Positions 17,710-28,042 of a DNA stretch of 64,000 nt are shown here, piece after piece. The translations under genes and the position numbers were made by a program. Origin of the DNA: Polyangiaceae bacterium (GTDB lineage Bacteria > Myxococcota_A > Polyangia > Polyangiales > Polyangiaceae); assembly GCA_020846005.1 (NCBI GenBank), contig JADLEQ010000023.1, positions 40,626-104,625 of the forward strand, in the 5' to 3' direction. Numbering within the stretch: the first letter of the stretch is position 1; each line of letters opens with the position of its first letter. The notes under the pieces were generated by a model. It had not been told where the DNA came from. It saw only the letters and a program-made list of their open reading frames with translations, and searched no databases.

Positions 17710-18609
17710 ATGGCGCGAGCCTGCGGCAAGGTGATCCTGCTCGGCGAGCACGCGGCGGTCTACGGGATCCCCGCGATCGCGTGCGGCATCGCGCGTGGCG
17801 CCACGGCCACGGCGCGCCTCGCGGCTACCTCGCGGCTCCGCCTCGGCGAGGCTTGGCTGACGCCGGGAGACACCGCGGAGGCCGCCGCCGCGTTCGCCGC
17901 GCTCCTGGCCGCGGCGCCCGGCGCGGCCGCGGAGGTCGAGGTCGAGCTCGAGCTGCCGCCGGGCTGTGGCCTCGGCTCCTCGGCGGCCATCGGCGTCGCG
18001 ATCGTGCGCGCGCTCGCGCGCGCGCGCGCCGCCGCGCCGGACGAGGCGCTCGTGCGCCGAGCGGCGGGCGCGTGGGAGCAGGTGTTTCATGGCAACGCAT
18101 CGGGCGTCGACGTGGCGGCCGCCTCCCTCGGCGGATGTCTGCGCTTCTCGCGCGGCGAGGAGCCGCGCGCCCTCACGCTGGGCGCTCCGCTCGAGCTCGC
18201 GATCGGCGTGGCCGGTCCGGCGGCGAGCACCCGCCAGATGGTCGAGGCGGTCGCCCGGCTCCGCGAGCGACGCCCGGAGCCGTTCGCCAAGACGCTCGAG
18301 GCGATCCGGTCGCTCGTCGACAACGCGACGCTCGCGCTCGAGGCGGGCGACCACGCGGCGCTCGGCAAGCTGATGGACGCCAACCAGATGCTCCTCGCCG
18401 GTTGGTACGTCTCCACCGCGGAGATCGAGCGCGCCTGCCGCGCGGCGCGCGCCGCCGGAGCGCTCGGCGCCAAGCTCACCGGCGCCGGCGGCGGAGGCGC
18501 GGTGGTCGCGCTGGCCGCTGCCGGGGGCGCCGCGGCGATCCTCGCCGCGTGGCGCGCGATCGGCGTCGAGGGGTTCCCGGCTGCGGTGGGGAGCGGAGGG
18601 AGCCCATGA
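17710..18609 (+). CDS. mvk: Mevalonate kinase
   Basis: Phosphorylates mevalonate at C5. The 299-residue GHMP kinase has the N-terminal GKVILLGEHAAVYG (6-19), the ATP-binding glycine motif LPPGCGLGSSAAIG (about 82-95), and the C-terminal KLTGAGGGGAVVAL (about 258-271). The catalytic Asp region is GNASGVDVAAASLGG. The order and size match bacterial MVK. Its stop overlaps the next start by ATGA, so it is the first gene of a coupled three-gene set with decarboxylase and a phosphomevalonate kinase. A -10 box sits seven bases before the start. Confidence 0.92.
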   Translation: MARACGKVILLGEHAAVYGIPAIACGIARGATATARLAATSRLRLGEAWLTPGDTAEAAAAFAALLAAAPGAAAEVEVELELPPGCGLGSSAAIGVAIVRALARARAAAPDEALVRRAAGAWEQVFHGNASGVDVAAASLGGCLRFSRGEEPRALTLGAPLELAIGVAGPAASTRQMVEAVARLRERRPEPFAKTLEAIRSLVDNATLALEAGDHAALGKLMDANQMLLAGWYVSTAEIERACRAARAAGALGAKLTGAGGGGAVVALAAAGGAAAILAAWRAIGVEGFPAAVGSGGSP

Positions 18610-19580
18610 GCGGGGGGCGCGCCCGAGTCGTCGCGTGCTCGAACATCGCGCTCGCGAAGTATTGGGGCAAGGCGGACGAGGCGCAGAACCTCACCGCCGT
18701 CCCCAGCCTCTCGCTCACCCTCGACGCGCTCCGCACCACGACGGAGGTCGCCGTCGACGCGACCCTCCAACGCGACGAGCTGATCCTCGGCGGGCGCGCC
18801 GTCGCGGGGCGGCCGCTGGCGCGCGCGGCCGCGCTGCTGGAGCGAGTGCGCGCGCTGAGCGGGTCGCGGCTCCACGCGCGCGTGACGAGCGAGAACGACT
18901 TCCCGACGGCGTCGGGGCTCGCGTCGAGCGCGAGTGGCTTCGCGGCGCTCGCGCTCGCCGCCGCCCGCGCCTACGGAGCGCCGCTCGGGCCGGGCGCGCT
19001 CAGCGCGGTGGCTCGGCGGGGCTCCGCGTCAGCGGCGCGCTCGCTCCACGGCGGCTTCGTCGAGCTCCTGGCCGGCGCCGAGGAGGCGCGCCAGCTCGCG
19101 CCGGAGACCCACTGGGACGTGCGCATGGTCGTCGCCGTGACGACGCTCGCGGCCAAGGGCGAGAGCTCGACGAGCGGCATGCTCCACACGGCTCGGACGA
19201 GCCCGTACTACGGCGCCTGGCTCGAGCACGCGCCGAGGCTGTTCGAGGAGATCCGCGCCGCCGTGCTGGCGCGTGATCTCGCGGCGCTCGGGCCCGCGAT
19301 GGAGCAGAGCGCGCTCGCGATGCACGCGTCGATGCTCGCGTCGCGCCCCGCCGTGATCTACCTGAACGCCGCGAGCCTCGCGGCGTTGGCGCGCGTGCGC
19401 GCCCTGCGCGAGGTCGACGGCGTCTCCGCCTGGGCGACCATGGACGCCGGCCCCCACGTGAAGGTGCTCGCGTCCGCGGAGGACGCTCCGCGGGTGCGCG
19501 ACGCGCTCCTGGCGGTGGCCGGTGTCGAGCGGACGATCGTGTCGGCGCCGGGCCCGGCAGCGCGCGTGATCGAGCCATGA
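18606..19580 (+). CDS. mvaD: Diphosphomevalonate decarboxylase
   Basis: Makes IPP from mevalonate 5-diphosphate with ATP. The family N-terminal signature SNIALAKYWGK is present at residues 12-22, with PSLSLTLD shortly after. The ATP-loop is FPTASGLASSASGFAALALA, and the substrate region includes SARSLHGGFVEL. The 324-residue length is normal. The start overlaps the mevalonate kinase stop, and the stop overlaps the next start (both ATGA). The presence of this enzyme shows that the classical phosphomevalonate route is used rather than the archaeal isopentenyl phosphate route. Confidence 0.93.
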   Translation: MSGGRARVVACSNIALAKYWGKADEAQNLTAVPSLSLTLDALRTTTEVAVDATLQRDELILGGRAVAGRPLARAAALLERVRALSGSRLHARVTSENDFPTASGLASSASGFAALALAAARAYGAPLGPGALSAVARRGSASAARSLHGGFVELLAGAEEARQLAPETHWDVRMVVAVTTLAAKGESSTSGMLHTARTSPYYGAWLEHAPRLFEEIRAAVLARDLAALGPAMEQSALAMHASMLASRPAVIYLNAASLAALARVRALREVDGVSAWATMDAGPHVKVLASAEDAPRVRDALLAVAGVERTIVSAPGPAARVIEP

Positions 19581-20500
19581 TCCGCCGCGGCGAGCCGGGG
19601 CGCGAGGGCCGGGCGCGCGCGCCGGGCAAGCTGGTGCTCTCCGGGGCGTACGCGGTGCTGCGCGGCGCACCGGCGCTGGTGACCGCGGTCGATCGCTTCG
19701 TCGTCGCCGACACGGGGCGCCCGGCGGCGCTCGTCACGCCGGAGGTGCGGGCCGCGATCGGCGACGCGCCCGCGCCCTGGTTCGACGCCAGCGAGCTCCG
19801 CGACGAAGGACGCAAGCTGGGCCTCGGCTCGAGCGCGGCCATCCTGGTCGCGTCGCTGGGAGCGCTGGCGCTCCGCGACGGCGCGGCCGCGGCCGGGCTC
19901 GGGGAGGCGCTGCTCGCGCGCGCGGCCGCGGCGCACCGCGCCGCCCAGGGAGGGGGGAGCGGGATCGACGTGGCCGCGAGCGCGCTCGGGGGCGTCCTCC
20001 GCGCGGAGTCCTCGGCCGGCGAGGTGACGGCGCGTCGCGTGCGGCTCCCGGCGGGCCTCGACGTCGAGGTGTGGGCCTCGAGCCGCTCGGTGGCGACGAG
20101 CGGGATGCTGCGCGCCGTCGAGGCGCTCTCCGCCAGCGATCCCACGACGTTCGAGCGCCGCATGGGCGCGCAGCGCGCGGCGGCGGAGCGCGCCGCGGCC
20201 GCGGTCGACGCGGCGGATCGGGACGCGCTGCTCGCGGCCCTCGCGGAGCAGGGCACCGCGCTCGCCGCCCTCGGGGACGCCGCGGGAGTCCCGATCGTCG
20301 ACGAGCTCGGGCGCTTCTTGTCCAGCGCGGCGGCGGCGCAGGGGGGCGCGTTCTTGCCGTCGGGCGCCGGGGGCGGCGACGTTTCGATCCACGTCGCGCC
20401 CGGTCCGTCGACACCCGCGCTGCGGCGGCTCGCCGAGGCGGGGGGCCTGTCGAGGCTCCCGCTCGCGATCGGCGCGCCGGGCGTCGAGCCCGCGGCGTGA
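19577..20500 (+). CDS. GHMP kinase, probable phosphomevalonate kinase
   Basis: A 307-residue GHMP kinase with the opening APGKLVLSGAYAVLRGAPAL (about 15-34), which resembles ERG8-type phosphomevalonate kinases, a glycine motif LGLGSSAAILVASLGAL and a C-terminal PSGAGGGDVSIHV. GGGSGIDVAASALGG matches the catalytic Asp region. Its position as last gene of an operon with mevalonate kinase and diphosphomevalonate decarboxylase makes phosphomevalonate kinase the obvious missing step. It is shorter than eukaryotic ERG8 and the specificity is inferred from context. The start overlaps the mvaD stop by ATGA. Confidence 0.82.
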   Translation: MIRRGEPGREGRARAPGKLVLSGAYAVLRGAPALVTAVDRFVVADTGRPAALVTPEVRAAIGDAPAPWFDASELRDEGRKLGLGSSAAILVASLGALALRDGAAAAGLGEALLARAAAAHRAAQGGGSGIDVAASALGGVLRAESSAGEVTARRVRLPAGLDVEVWASSRSVATSGMLRAVEALSASDPTTFERRMGAQRAAAERAAAAVDAADRDALLAALAEQGTALAALGDAAGVPIVDELGRFLSSAAAAQGGAFLPSGAGGGDVSIHVAPGPSTPALRRLAEAGGLSRLPLAIGAPGVEPAA

Positions 20501-20521
20501 CGCGCCCGGCGCAGCGGAGCG

Positions 20522-21271
20522 CTACTCGGCGGCGCGGGTCGCCCCCGCCACGAGCTGCTCCACGAAGGGGGAGGCCGGGCGCGCCTCGAGCTCTGCCCAC
20601 GTCCCGAGCTGCGTCACGCGGCCCTCCTCGAGCACGGCCACGCGCCGGCCGAGGCGGCGCGCGTCCTCGGGATCGTGAGTGACCACGAGCGCCGGCAACC
20701 CGAGCTGCGCCAGGTACTCTGCCAGGAAGGCGCGCACCTCGCCGCGCGAGCGAACGTCGAGCGCGGCGAGCGGCTCGTCGAGCAGCAGCACGCGCGGCGA
20801 CGCGGCGAGCGCGCGTGCCAGCGCGACCCGCTGCCGCTCGCCGCCCGACAGCGCGCGCGGGCGCCTCGAGGCGAGCGCGCTCAGGCCGAGCTCCTGCAGG
20901 AGCGTCTCGGCGAGGCTCCGGCGCTCCTCTCGGCTCCGCCGCGGCGAGGCGCAGGCCAGCGCGAAGTCGAGGTTCTGGCGCACGTCGAGGTGGGGGAACA
21001 GGGCGTAGTCCTGCGGCAGGTACCCGATCCGCCGCTCCTCAACAGCGAGATCGATCCCCCGCGACGAGTCGAAGACCGGCGCGCCATCGATCACGATCCG
21101 GCCGCGGTCGACCGGCAGCGCGCCGATCACGTGCCCGAGCAGGCTGCTCTTCCCGGCGCCGTTCGGGCCCACGAGCACCAGCGTCTCGTGCTCCGCCTCG
21201 AGCTCGACGTCGACGCGCAAACGCCCGACGCGGGCCTCGACTCGGAGCTCCAGCGCGGCGCGGCTCGTCAC
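20522..21271 (-). CDS. modC: Molybdate ABC transporter ATP-binding protein
   Basis: A 249-residue ABC ATPase with Walker [11 protein letters not shown] (about 34-43), the signature [17 protein letters not shown], Walker [13 protein letters not shown] and the switch His in VVTHDPED. It is shorter than E. coli ModC and appears to lack the C-terminal molybdate-binding (TOBE) extension. The GTG start overlaps the modB stop by GTGA. Substrate assignment comes from the adjacent modB and modA; sulfate, phosphate or tungstate alternatives are less likely given the ModA-type binding protein. Confidence 0.85.
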   Translation of the reverse strand: MTSRAALELRVEARVGRLRVDVELEAEHETLVLVGPNGAGKSSLLGHVIGALPVDRGRIVIDGAPVFDSSRGIDLAVEERRIGYLPQDYALFPHLDVRQNLDFALACASPRRSREERRSLAETLLQELGLSALASRRPRALSGGERQRVALARALAASPRVLLLDEPLAALDVRSRGEVRAFLAEYLAQLGLPALVVTHDPEDARRLGRRVAVLEEGRVTQLGTWAELEARPASPFVEQLVAGATRAAE

Positions 21272-22077
21272 GCGGCCTCTCCCCCCGCGGCCGTGCGGGC
21301 GAGCAGCCACCGCACGAGGAGCAGCAGCGTGTACGCGACCGCCACGAGCACGATCGAGAGCGCCTGCGCGACGCGCGAGTCGGACTCGAAGGCGGTGTAG
21401 ATCGCGAGCGGCAGCGTCTGGGTGCGGCCCTCCAGGTTCCCCGCGAACATCAGCGTGGCGCCGAACTCGCCGAGGGAGCGAGCCCAGCTCATCGCGCCCC
21501 CCGCGAGGAGCCCGGGCGCCGCGAGCGGGACCGCGACGCGGGAGAAGACTCGGAGCGGGGCGGCGCCGAACGTCCGCGCCACGAGGAGCAGCTTCGGGTC
21601 GATCCGGCGAAACCCGCTGGTCGCCGCCTGGACGAAATAGGGCGCGGAGACGAACACCTCCGCCAGCACGACCGCCGTCGTGCTGAAGGCCAGCGACGAC
21701 CCCGTGGGGTAGGCCCACCCGGCGAGCAGCCCGCGCCGGCCGAAGGTGAGCAGCAACGCCACGCCGGCCACCGCGGGCGGGATCACCGCCGGGAGCTGCA
21801 CCAGCGTCTCGAGCGCGCGCGCCGCGCGCCCGCTGGCGTTCGCGAGCCACCACGCGAGCGGCGTGCCGAGGCCGACCACGATCGCCAGGCTGAGCGAGGT
21901 GGTGAGCAGGCTCAGCCGCAGCGCCGGGCCGACGAGGGGGTGGGACAGGCCGTCGCGGAGCGCGGACGGGCTGGTCGCGAGGAACAGCGCGACGACCGGG
22001 AGCGCGAGAAAGCCGAGCAACCCCCAACCCGCGACGGCCAGGCCGCCGCGCTCGAGCCGGAGGCGCCCCGCGCTCAC
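21268..22077 (-). CDS. modB: Molybdate ABC transporter permease
   Basis: A 269-residue permease with about five or six membrane segments, starting with [21 protein letters not shown]. The coupling EAA loop that contacts the ATPase lies around [19 protein letters not shown] (about 165-183), followed by [16 protein letters not shown], a typical ModB/CysT-type segment. I chose the GTG at 22077 because it overlaps the modA stop by GTGA like the other genes in this operon; 28 further upstream codons are open. It forms the inner-membrane channel for the modA-delivered oxyanion. Confidence 0.87.
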   Translation of the reverse strand: MSAGRLRLERGGLAVAGWGLLGFLALPVVALFLATSPSALRDGLSHPLVGPALRLSLLTTSLSLAIVVGLGTPLAWWLANASGRAARALETLVQLPAVIPPAVAGVALLLTFGRRGLLAGWAYPTGSSLAFSTTAVVLAEVFVSAPYFVQAATSGFRRIDPKLLLVARTFGAAPLRVFSRVAVPLAAPGLLAGGAMSWARSLGEFGATLMFAGNLEGRTQTLPLAIYTAFESDSRVAQALSIVLVAVAYTLLLLVRWLLARTAAGGEAA

Positions 22078-22919
22078 GGCGACGCTCCAGCCCGGGGCGT
22101 GCCGAACCCCGCCTGCGCCAGCGCGCCCCGGCCCGCCGGCGAGAGCACCAGCGCGACCCACGCCCGCGCCAGCTCCGGGTTCGGCGCTCCGGCGGCGACG
22201 GCGATGGGGTACTCCGCGACCACGTTCAGTTCGCTCGGGATGGCGACCACGGTGACGCTCGCGCCGGCGGTGAGGGCGTCGGTGCGGTAGACGATCCCGG
22301 CCTGCGCCTCCCCCAGGCTCACCTTGGCGAGCACTTGTCGGACGTTGAGCTCGCGGGAGACGACACGCGCCTCGACGCGGGCTCGGAAGTCGGCGCCGAG
22401 CGTCCGGTTCGCCCGATCGAGGAGGGTGACCGTGTATCTCCCGATCGGCACCTCGGGCGCGCCCAGGACGATCCGCTCGGCCGCCGGCAGCTCCGCCAGC
22501 GTCCGGACGCGCTGAGCCGCCTCTCTCGACACGACGATTACGGGCTCGTTGCCGGCGAAGATCACCGGATCGAGCACGCGCGCGTCGCGCAGCAGCGCGT
22601 CCATGTGTCGCGCGTCGGCTGACGCGAACACGTCGACCGCCGCTCCGTGCTCGACCTGCGATCGCAGCTCCTGCGTACCGGCGAAGTTGAAGGTCACCTC
22701 GACGCCCGGGTGGGCCTGCTCGAAGTCACTGCCCAGCCGGGTGAAGACCTCGCGCAGCGACGCCGCCGCGAACACGACGAGTCGCCCGTGGCTGAGAGCG
22801 TCCGCCGGCGCCTTGCGCCTGCACGCCGTCGCGCACGTCGCGAGGAGCGCGACGCAGAGCGCGAGTACCGCCCGACGGACGCGGTGCTCGCGCCGACGAT
22901 GCACGCTGCACTGGGTCAT
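22074..22919 (-). CDS. modA: Molybdate-binding periplasmic lipoprotein
   Basis: A 281-residue periplasmic binding protein. The signal peptide [14 protein letters not shown] ends in a lipobox-like Cys (about 34). The mature protein starts with the ModA-type [20 protein letters not shown], then [26 protein letters not shown], and ends with a [20 protein letters not shown] segment typical of ModA. Ser/Ala-rich loops give the oxyanion site. The ATG overlaps the stop of the upstream porin gene (ATGA). Nitrate reductase or other molybdoenzymes would be the users, but none is coded in the window. Confidence 0.9.
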   Translation of the reverse strand: MTQCSVHRRREHRVRRAVLALCVALLATCATACRRKAPADALSHGRLVVFAAASLREVFTRLGSDFEQAHPGVEVTFNFAGTQELRSQVEHGAAVDVFASADARHMDALLRDARVLDPVIFAGNEPVIVVSREAAQRVRTLAELPAAERIVLGAPEVPIGRYTVTLLDRANRTLGADFRARVEARVVSRELNVRQVLAKVSLGEAQAGIVYRTDALTAGASVTVVAIPSELNVVAEYPIAVAAGAPNPELARAWVALVLSPAGRGALAQAGFGTPRAGASP

Positions 22920-24328
22920 AGGCTCCCCGTGACCTGCGCGTACCCCAGCGTCGCGTTCGGCGTCCGGCCTCCCGGGGCGTCCGTGGCGAACTCGCCGCGG
23001 ACGAGGTGCGCGCCGCCGACCTCCAGCGCGAGGTTCTTCGGAGCCACGTGCCACCGGACGCGCAGCTCGAGCTGCTGCCCGACGTACGCGCCCGATCCCC
23101 CGCTCGGATCCCGCACGCCCGCGGTCGTCCACGCGTCGCGCTTCGCAGCGAGCCAGACCAGGCGATACGCTGCGAAGGCGTCGAGCGTGCGGTGCGGCTG
23201 CACCTCGAGCCGGGCGCCGGGGGAGCTCAGATTGCTCCGGCCCACGGCGCCGTACAGGCCGGTCGGGCCGAGCTCGAAGCGGCGAGCGCCGTACAGTGGA
23301 TCGAAGCGCCCGTTCGTCCGGTCGCTGGGCGAGCGGTCGCCGCTCGCGTAGTCGTACTGGAGCGCGAGGCGCGGGACCCAGATCGTATCGAACCGCCACC
23401 CGAGCGCCGCGTCCAGCGCGTACGCGCTGTGTTCGAGGTCGGTGGTGTCGGTGGCCGAGCTGGTCGCGCGGGACCGGCCGAGCTGCGCCATCGCCTCGAC
23501 CTGGAGGTCGAGCTCACCGGTCGCCGGCGCCCGCAGCACCCGAGCGCCGGGCGTGAGGAGCCGTCGATCGGTGGACGGAGCGCGACCCGAGTCGCGCTCG
23601 TGCAGCCCGACGACGTACGCTTCGACGACGACGCCGGCGGGGAGCGGGCGCGGCTGGACCCACGCGGCCCAGAGCAGCGCGTCCAGATTCTCACGGTCAC
23701 GCTCGAGCGCCCCGCGCCGCAGCGCATCCGGCTCCGAAGGCAACCGGAGCACGGGGGTCACCGCGAACGCCCGCGCCGTGTCGCCGGCGGAGCTGGTCCA
23801 CTGCAGGTCGAGCCCGGTGAACGAGCTGATGGTGTTGCGGAATTCGTTCCGTGCGACCAGGCGGCGGCTCCCGAGGTCGAGCGTCATCCGCCCCGCGGTG
23901 ACGGCGAGCGAGTCGCCCGCCCAGAGCCACCCCGATCCGCGCAGCCCGGCCCAGGCCTGGAGGACGTCCAGTGGATCCGCGAGCGTCGTGTTCAGCGGGG
24001 TCGTGCGAGAGGCGCTGACGCGGGAGTCCTGCGCCTCGGCGCCGACTACGAACGGGAGGAAGCGGAGCTCCGCGGAGAGCAGCGTGCGGAACGACAGGGC
24101 GGTGGCGTCGCCCGCGTTGGCCGAACGGAAGTCATGACGGAGGTGCTCGGCGCGGACGCGGTGCTCGAGCCCGAACCGGAGCCAGGGGACGCCCAGCACC
24201 TCGTGCAGGCGCCACGGGGCCGGCGCCTCCGCGGCGGTGGCGTCGCGACTCGCAGCGCGGACGCTACCTGCGCTCCCCAGCAAGGAGACGGCGCACGACA
24301 ACGCCGAACACCCGATGAGGTGTCTCAC
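22916..24328 (-). CDS. Alginate-export-family outer-membrane barrel (porin)
   Basis: A 470-residue protein with a signal peptide (LIGCSALSCAVSLLGSAGSVRAAS) and alternating beta-type sequence through to the C-terminus, for example QLELRVRWHVAPKNLALEVG. The features LRGSGWLWAGDSLAVTAGRM and GRFDPLYG resemble alginate_exp-type barrels found next to ModA-type transporters. GTG overlaps the stop of the regulator gene (GTGA), and its stop overlaps the modA start. It may let molybdate or another anion cross the outer membrane; that role is inferred from the operon. Confidence 0.7.
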   Translation of the reverse strand: MRHLIGCSALSCAVSLLGSAGSVRAASRDATAAEAPAPWRLHEVLGVPWLRFGLEHRVRAEHLRHDFRSANAGDATALSFRTLLSAELRFLPFVVGAEAQDSRVSASRTTPLNTTLADPLDVLQAWAGLRGSGWLWAGDSLAVTAGRMTLDLGSRRLVARNEFRNTISSFTGLDLQWTSSAGDTARAFAVTPVLRLPSEPDALRRGALERDRENLDALLWAAWVQPRPLPAGVVVEAYVVGLHERDSGRAPSTDRRLLTPGARVLRAPATGELDLQVEAMAQLGRSRATSSATDTTDLEHSAYALDAALGWRFDTIWVPRLALQYDYASGDRSPSDRTNGRFDPLYGARRFELGPTGLYGAVGRSNLSSPGARLEVQPHRTLDAFAAYRLVWLAAKRDAWTTAGVRDPSGGSGAYVGQQLELRVRWHVAPKNLALEVGGAHLVRGEFATDAPGGRTPNATLGYAQVTGSL

Positions 24329-25431
24329 GCTGCTTGCACCTCGGCGACGCGCTGGCCCGTGCTCGAGGTGTCGTAGCCGAGCGACTCGAGGTCGCTCCGG
24401 CCACCGCTGGACGCCAGCAAGTCCAGCAGGCGCTCGACGCGAGCGTCTGCCAGGAGCGCCGTGGCGAAGACCACGTCGTAGCGCTCCTCCGCCAGGGGCA
24501 AGAAGCGCAGCTCGAGCCCGAGCGCCACGTCGCGCGTCGCCACCCCGACGTCCGCGGCACCGAGCCGGACGGCGCGGGCGACCTCGAGGTGACCGGTCGC
24601 CACGAGCGGCGCGCGGCGCGCCACCTCGAGCGCGACGCCGGCCATCCTGAGCCGCTGGTCGAGGAGCTGGCGGGCACCGGCGCCTCGCTCGCGCGCCGCG
24701 AGGCGGATCCCGGGTAGGGCCAGATCCTCGACGCGGTGGATCCGCGTGTCGCCTCGCCGGGTGACTAGCCCGACCTCCCAGCGGGCGAGGGTGACGACGG
24801 TGAGCGGCTCCCGGGGGGCGGTGCGCCGCACGGTGGCCAGGTTCGCGTCGGGTTCGTCCTCCGACGCGACCGCGTGGACGCCCGCGACGTGCGTGTGACC
24901 CGCGGCGAGCGCCTTCAAGGCTCCGGTCGTCGACGACGGCAGCCAGAGGTACCGCCCGCTGCCCCGGGTCGACTGCATGCGATCGGCGAGCACGCCGAGG
25001 GCCGTGGCACAGCCGGTGAGGACGAGGCCCTCTCGCGCCTCCGCGAGCGAGCGCAGCGTCGCCACCGTCGCTCGCCGGCCCCGCGCCTTGACGACGAGCG
25101 CGTCGGCCGCTGCGCGCGGACTCTCGGAGCCGAGGGGCAGCCCCACCCAGCGCTCGCGCAGGAAGGCGAGCGCCATGCGCCTGGCGTGGACCTCGCCCCC
25201 CAGCTCGACCTCCAGGTGCGGCGCCCGCTCCGCTGCCGCGAAGAGCTCCTCGACGCCGCACTCCAGCGCGCGTGCCAGGCGCAGGGCGACGTCGACGCCC
25301 GGGATGGCGCGCCCGGCCTCGATCGCGCCGAGGCTCTGCCGGGTGAGCGCCACGCGACTCGCGAGCGCGACCTGCGACAGGCCCCGCGCCTCCCGTCGTG
25401 CACGGACCTGGTTGCCGGTGGGGAGCGACAT
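24325..25431 (-). CDS. XRE-type helix-turn-helix regulator with periplasmic-binding-protein-like domain
   Basis: A 368-residue one-component regulator. The N-terminal HTH_3 domain (about 5-60: VRARREARGLSQVALASRVA, then GAIEAGRAIPGVDVALRLA) is followed by a large domain related to molybdate/sulfate-type binding proteins (from about 75), including RVEDLALPGIRLAARERGAGARQ. Such proteins sense the transported oxyanion and control the mod genes. The ATG at 25431 was chosen because a strong promoter lies nine bases upstream; 13 more codons are open. It is the first gene of the mod operon, so autoregulation is likely; an inverted repeat overlaps its -10 box. Confidence 0.8.
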   Translation of the reverse strand: MSLPTGNQVRARREARGLSQVALASRVALTRQSLGAIEAGRAIPGVDVALRLARALECGVEELFAAAERAPHLEVELGGEVHARRMALAFLRERWVGLPLGSESPRAAADALVVKARGRRATVATLRSLAEAREGLVLTGCATALGVLADRMQSTRGSGRYLWLPSSTTGALKALAAGHTHVAGVHAVASEDEPDANLATVRRTAPREPLTVVTLARWEVGLVTRRGDTRIHRVEDLALPGIRLAARERGAGARQLLDQRLRMAGVALEVARRAPLVATGHLEVARAVRLGAADVGVATRDVALGLELRFLPLAEERYDVVFATALLADARVERLLDLLASSGGRSDLESLGYDTSSTGQRVAEVQAA

Positions 25432-25440
25432 GACGCGTAA

Positions 25441-25470
25441 ACCATACATGGTGGAAGGTATACACGTCAA
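25441..25470 (-). promoter_or_regulatory. Promoter of the mod operon with an overlapping inverted repeat
   Basis: On the minus strand a -35 TTGACG (25465-25470) and a -10 TATGGT (25441-25446) are 18 bp apart, and the -10 ends nine bases before the regulator ATG at 25431. A 12-bp inverted repeat, ACCAT-AC-ATGGT (25441-25452), covers the -10 box. This is the least GC-rich spot in the area. The dyad is a plausible operator for the regulator coded by the first gene; it does not match the E. coli ModE site. Confidence 0.6.
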
Positions 25471-25540
25471 GCCTCCGGAGGTCGTGTCGGGCCGGCGCGC
25501 GGCGCCGGGGCGCGCCGCGCGCGTGCTATGCGACCCCCTC

Positions 25541-26830
<1,290 letters not shown>

Positions 26831-26840
26831 GGCGAGCGAC

Positions 26841-27965
26841 GTGCCGCACACGCGCAGGGCCTCGCCGCTGGTCGACCCACCCGCCTGGCTGGAGCGCTTC
26901 GGGTGGTCGCGGCGGCCGATCGGGGTGCTCGGCGGCCTCGCCTGCGTGGCGGCCTGCTCGGCCGGCGCCGCGGGCACGGTCGGCGGCGCCGGCTCCGAGC
27001 GCGCCCCGTCGATCGTCGGGGCCGGGCGGCCGTCGGGTGAGCCGCGCCCCGGGGTCGTGGGTGGGCCCACCGGGGAGGGTGTGCCCGCGCGGCCGAGCGA
27101 GGCGGATGCGGGCGCCGCTCGGGGCGCCGCGGCGCCGTGTCCGCCCGAGATGACGCTGATCGCGGGGGAGGCGTGCGCGGGCGTCGAGCGCGACTGCGTG
27201 AGGAACTGGTACGACGCCACGCTGCGCCGGCGCGTGTGCGTCGAGTACCGCGGGCCAGCTCGCTGCGACCAGCCGCGTCCCGCCCGCCTGTGTATCGACG
27301 CGCGAGAGGCCACGGCGCCAGCCGACGACGCGGGCGCGGCGCCGGACGGCTCCACGGCGGTCCGCGAGGCGCCCGCCTCGCCCGGCGCCGCCGGGACGTG
27401 GCCGGTCACGGGCGTGAGCGTCTTCGAGGCGCAGGTCGCGTGCGCCTCGCGCGGCGCGCGGCTCTGTACGGCGCCCGAGTGGGCGCTCGCGTGCGAAGGA
27501 CCGGAGCGGCTGCCGTTCCCGTATGGGCTCGTCCGCGACGCGGGTCGCTGCAACGTGGACCGCGTCGCTCGCGGCCCCGCGCCGTCCGACGACGAGGGCG
27601 CAGCGCTGCGGGCGCGTGCGCTGCTCGTCCCGGTCGAGCGGGCCGGGTGCGGCAGCGCCTCTGGCGTCGAGGCGCTCGCGGGCAACGCCGCCGAGCTCGT
27701 GGCGCTCGAGCGGGAGACGTCCGCGGGCGGGATCGCGGCGCGGGCGGGCGGCCTGCCGCTGCTCGGCGAGCAGAACGGCTGCCGGACGCTCGCGCCCGTG
27801 GGCGACCTCGAGCGATCGGCGCTCGTCGGGTTCCGTTGCTGCGCCGAGGCCGACGGCCGCCCCACGGACCCACGCACGCCGCTGCAGCGAGCGCGCGGTT
27901 GGAGCTTCTCGCGCGTCGAGCGCCTCGCCGGGCGGCGCGCGCACGCGCCGCCGCCACCCCGCTGA
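26841..27965 (+). CDS. SUMF1/FGE-like domain lipoprotein-like protein
   Basis: A 374-residue protein with an N-terminal hydrophobic stretch (IGVLGGLACVAACSAGAAG, about 32-50), then a Gly/Pro-rich linker. A degenerate formylglycine-generating-enzyme-like fold starts near MTLIAGEAC and includes VFEAQVACASRGARLCTAPEW and ALVGFRCC near the end. It is shorter and more cysteine-rich than true FGE and is likely non-enzymatic or of altered specificity. The GTG start is ten bases after the HMG-CoA reductase stop. A second FGE-like domain occurs in the kinase fusion at about 11 kb. Confidence 0.65.
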   Translation: MPHTRRASPLVDPPAWLERFGWSRRPIGVLGGLACVAACSAGAAGTVGGAGSERAPSIVGAGRPSGEPRPGVVGGPTGEGVPARPSEADAGAARGAAAPCPPEMTLIAGEACAGVERDCVRNWYDATLRRRVCVEYRGPARCDQPRPARLCIDAREATAPADDAGAAPDGSTAVREAPASPGAAGTWPVTGVSVFEAQVACASRGARLCTAPEWALACEGPERLPFPYGLVRDAGRCNVDRVARGPAPSDDEGAALRARALLVPVERAGCGSASGVEALAGNAAELVALERETSAGGIAARAGGLPLLGEQNGCRTLAPVGDLERSALVGFRCCAEADGRPTDPRTPLQRARGWSFSRVERLAGRRAHAPPPPR

Positions 27966-28005
27966 GCGTCGCCGACCGCGTCGCTCCCGTTGCCCCCGCG
28001 TGCCG

Positions 28006-28034
28006 TTTACCGCGCCGCTGGGGGCCGCTAGCGT
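28006..28034 (+). promoter_or_regulatory. Putative promoter of the 28 kb lipoprotein gene
   Basis: A -35-like TTTACC (28006-28011) and a -10-like TAGCGT (28029-28034) are 17 bp apart, and the -10 ends eight bases before the ATG at 28043. Both boxes match the sigma-70 consensus at about four of six positions. The close spacing to the start codon follows the same pattern as other genes in the window. Confidence 0.45.
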
Positions 28035-28042
28035 AGCGCTCC

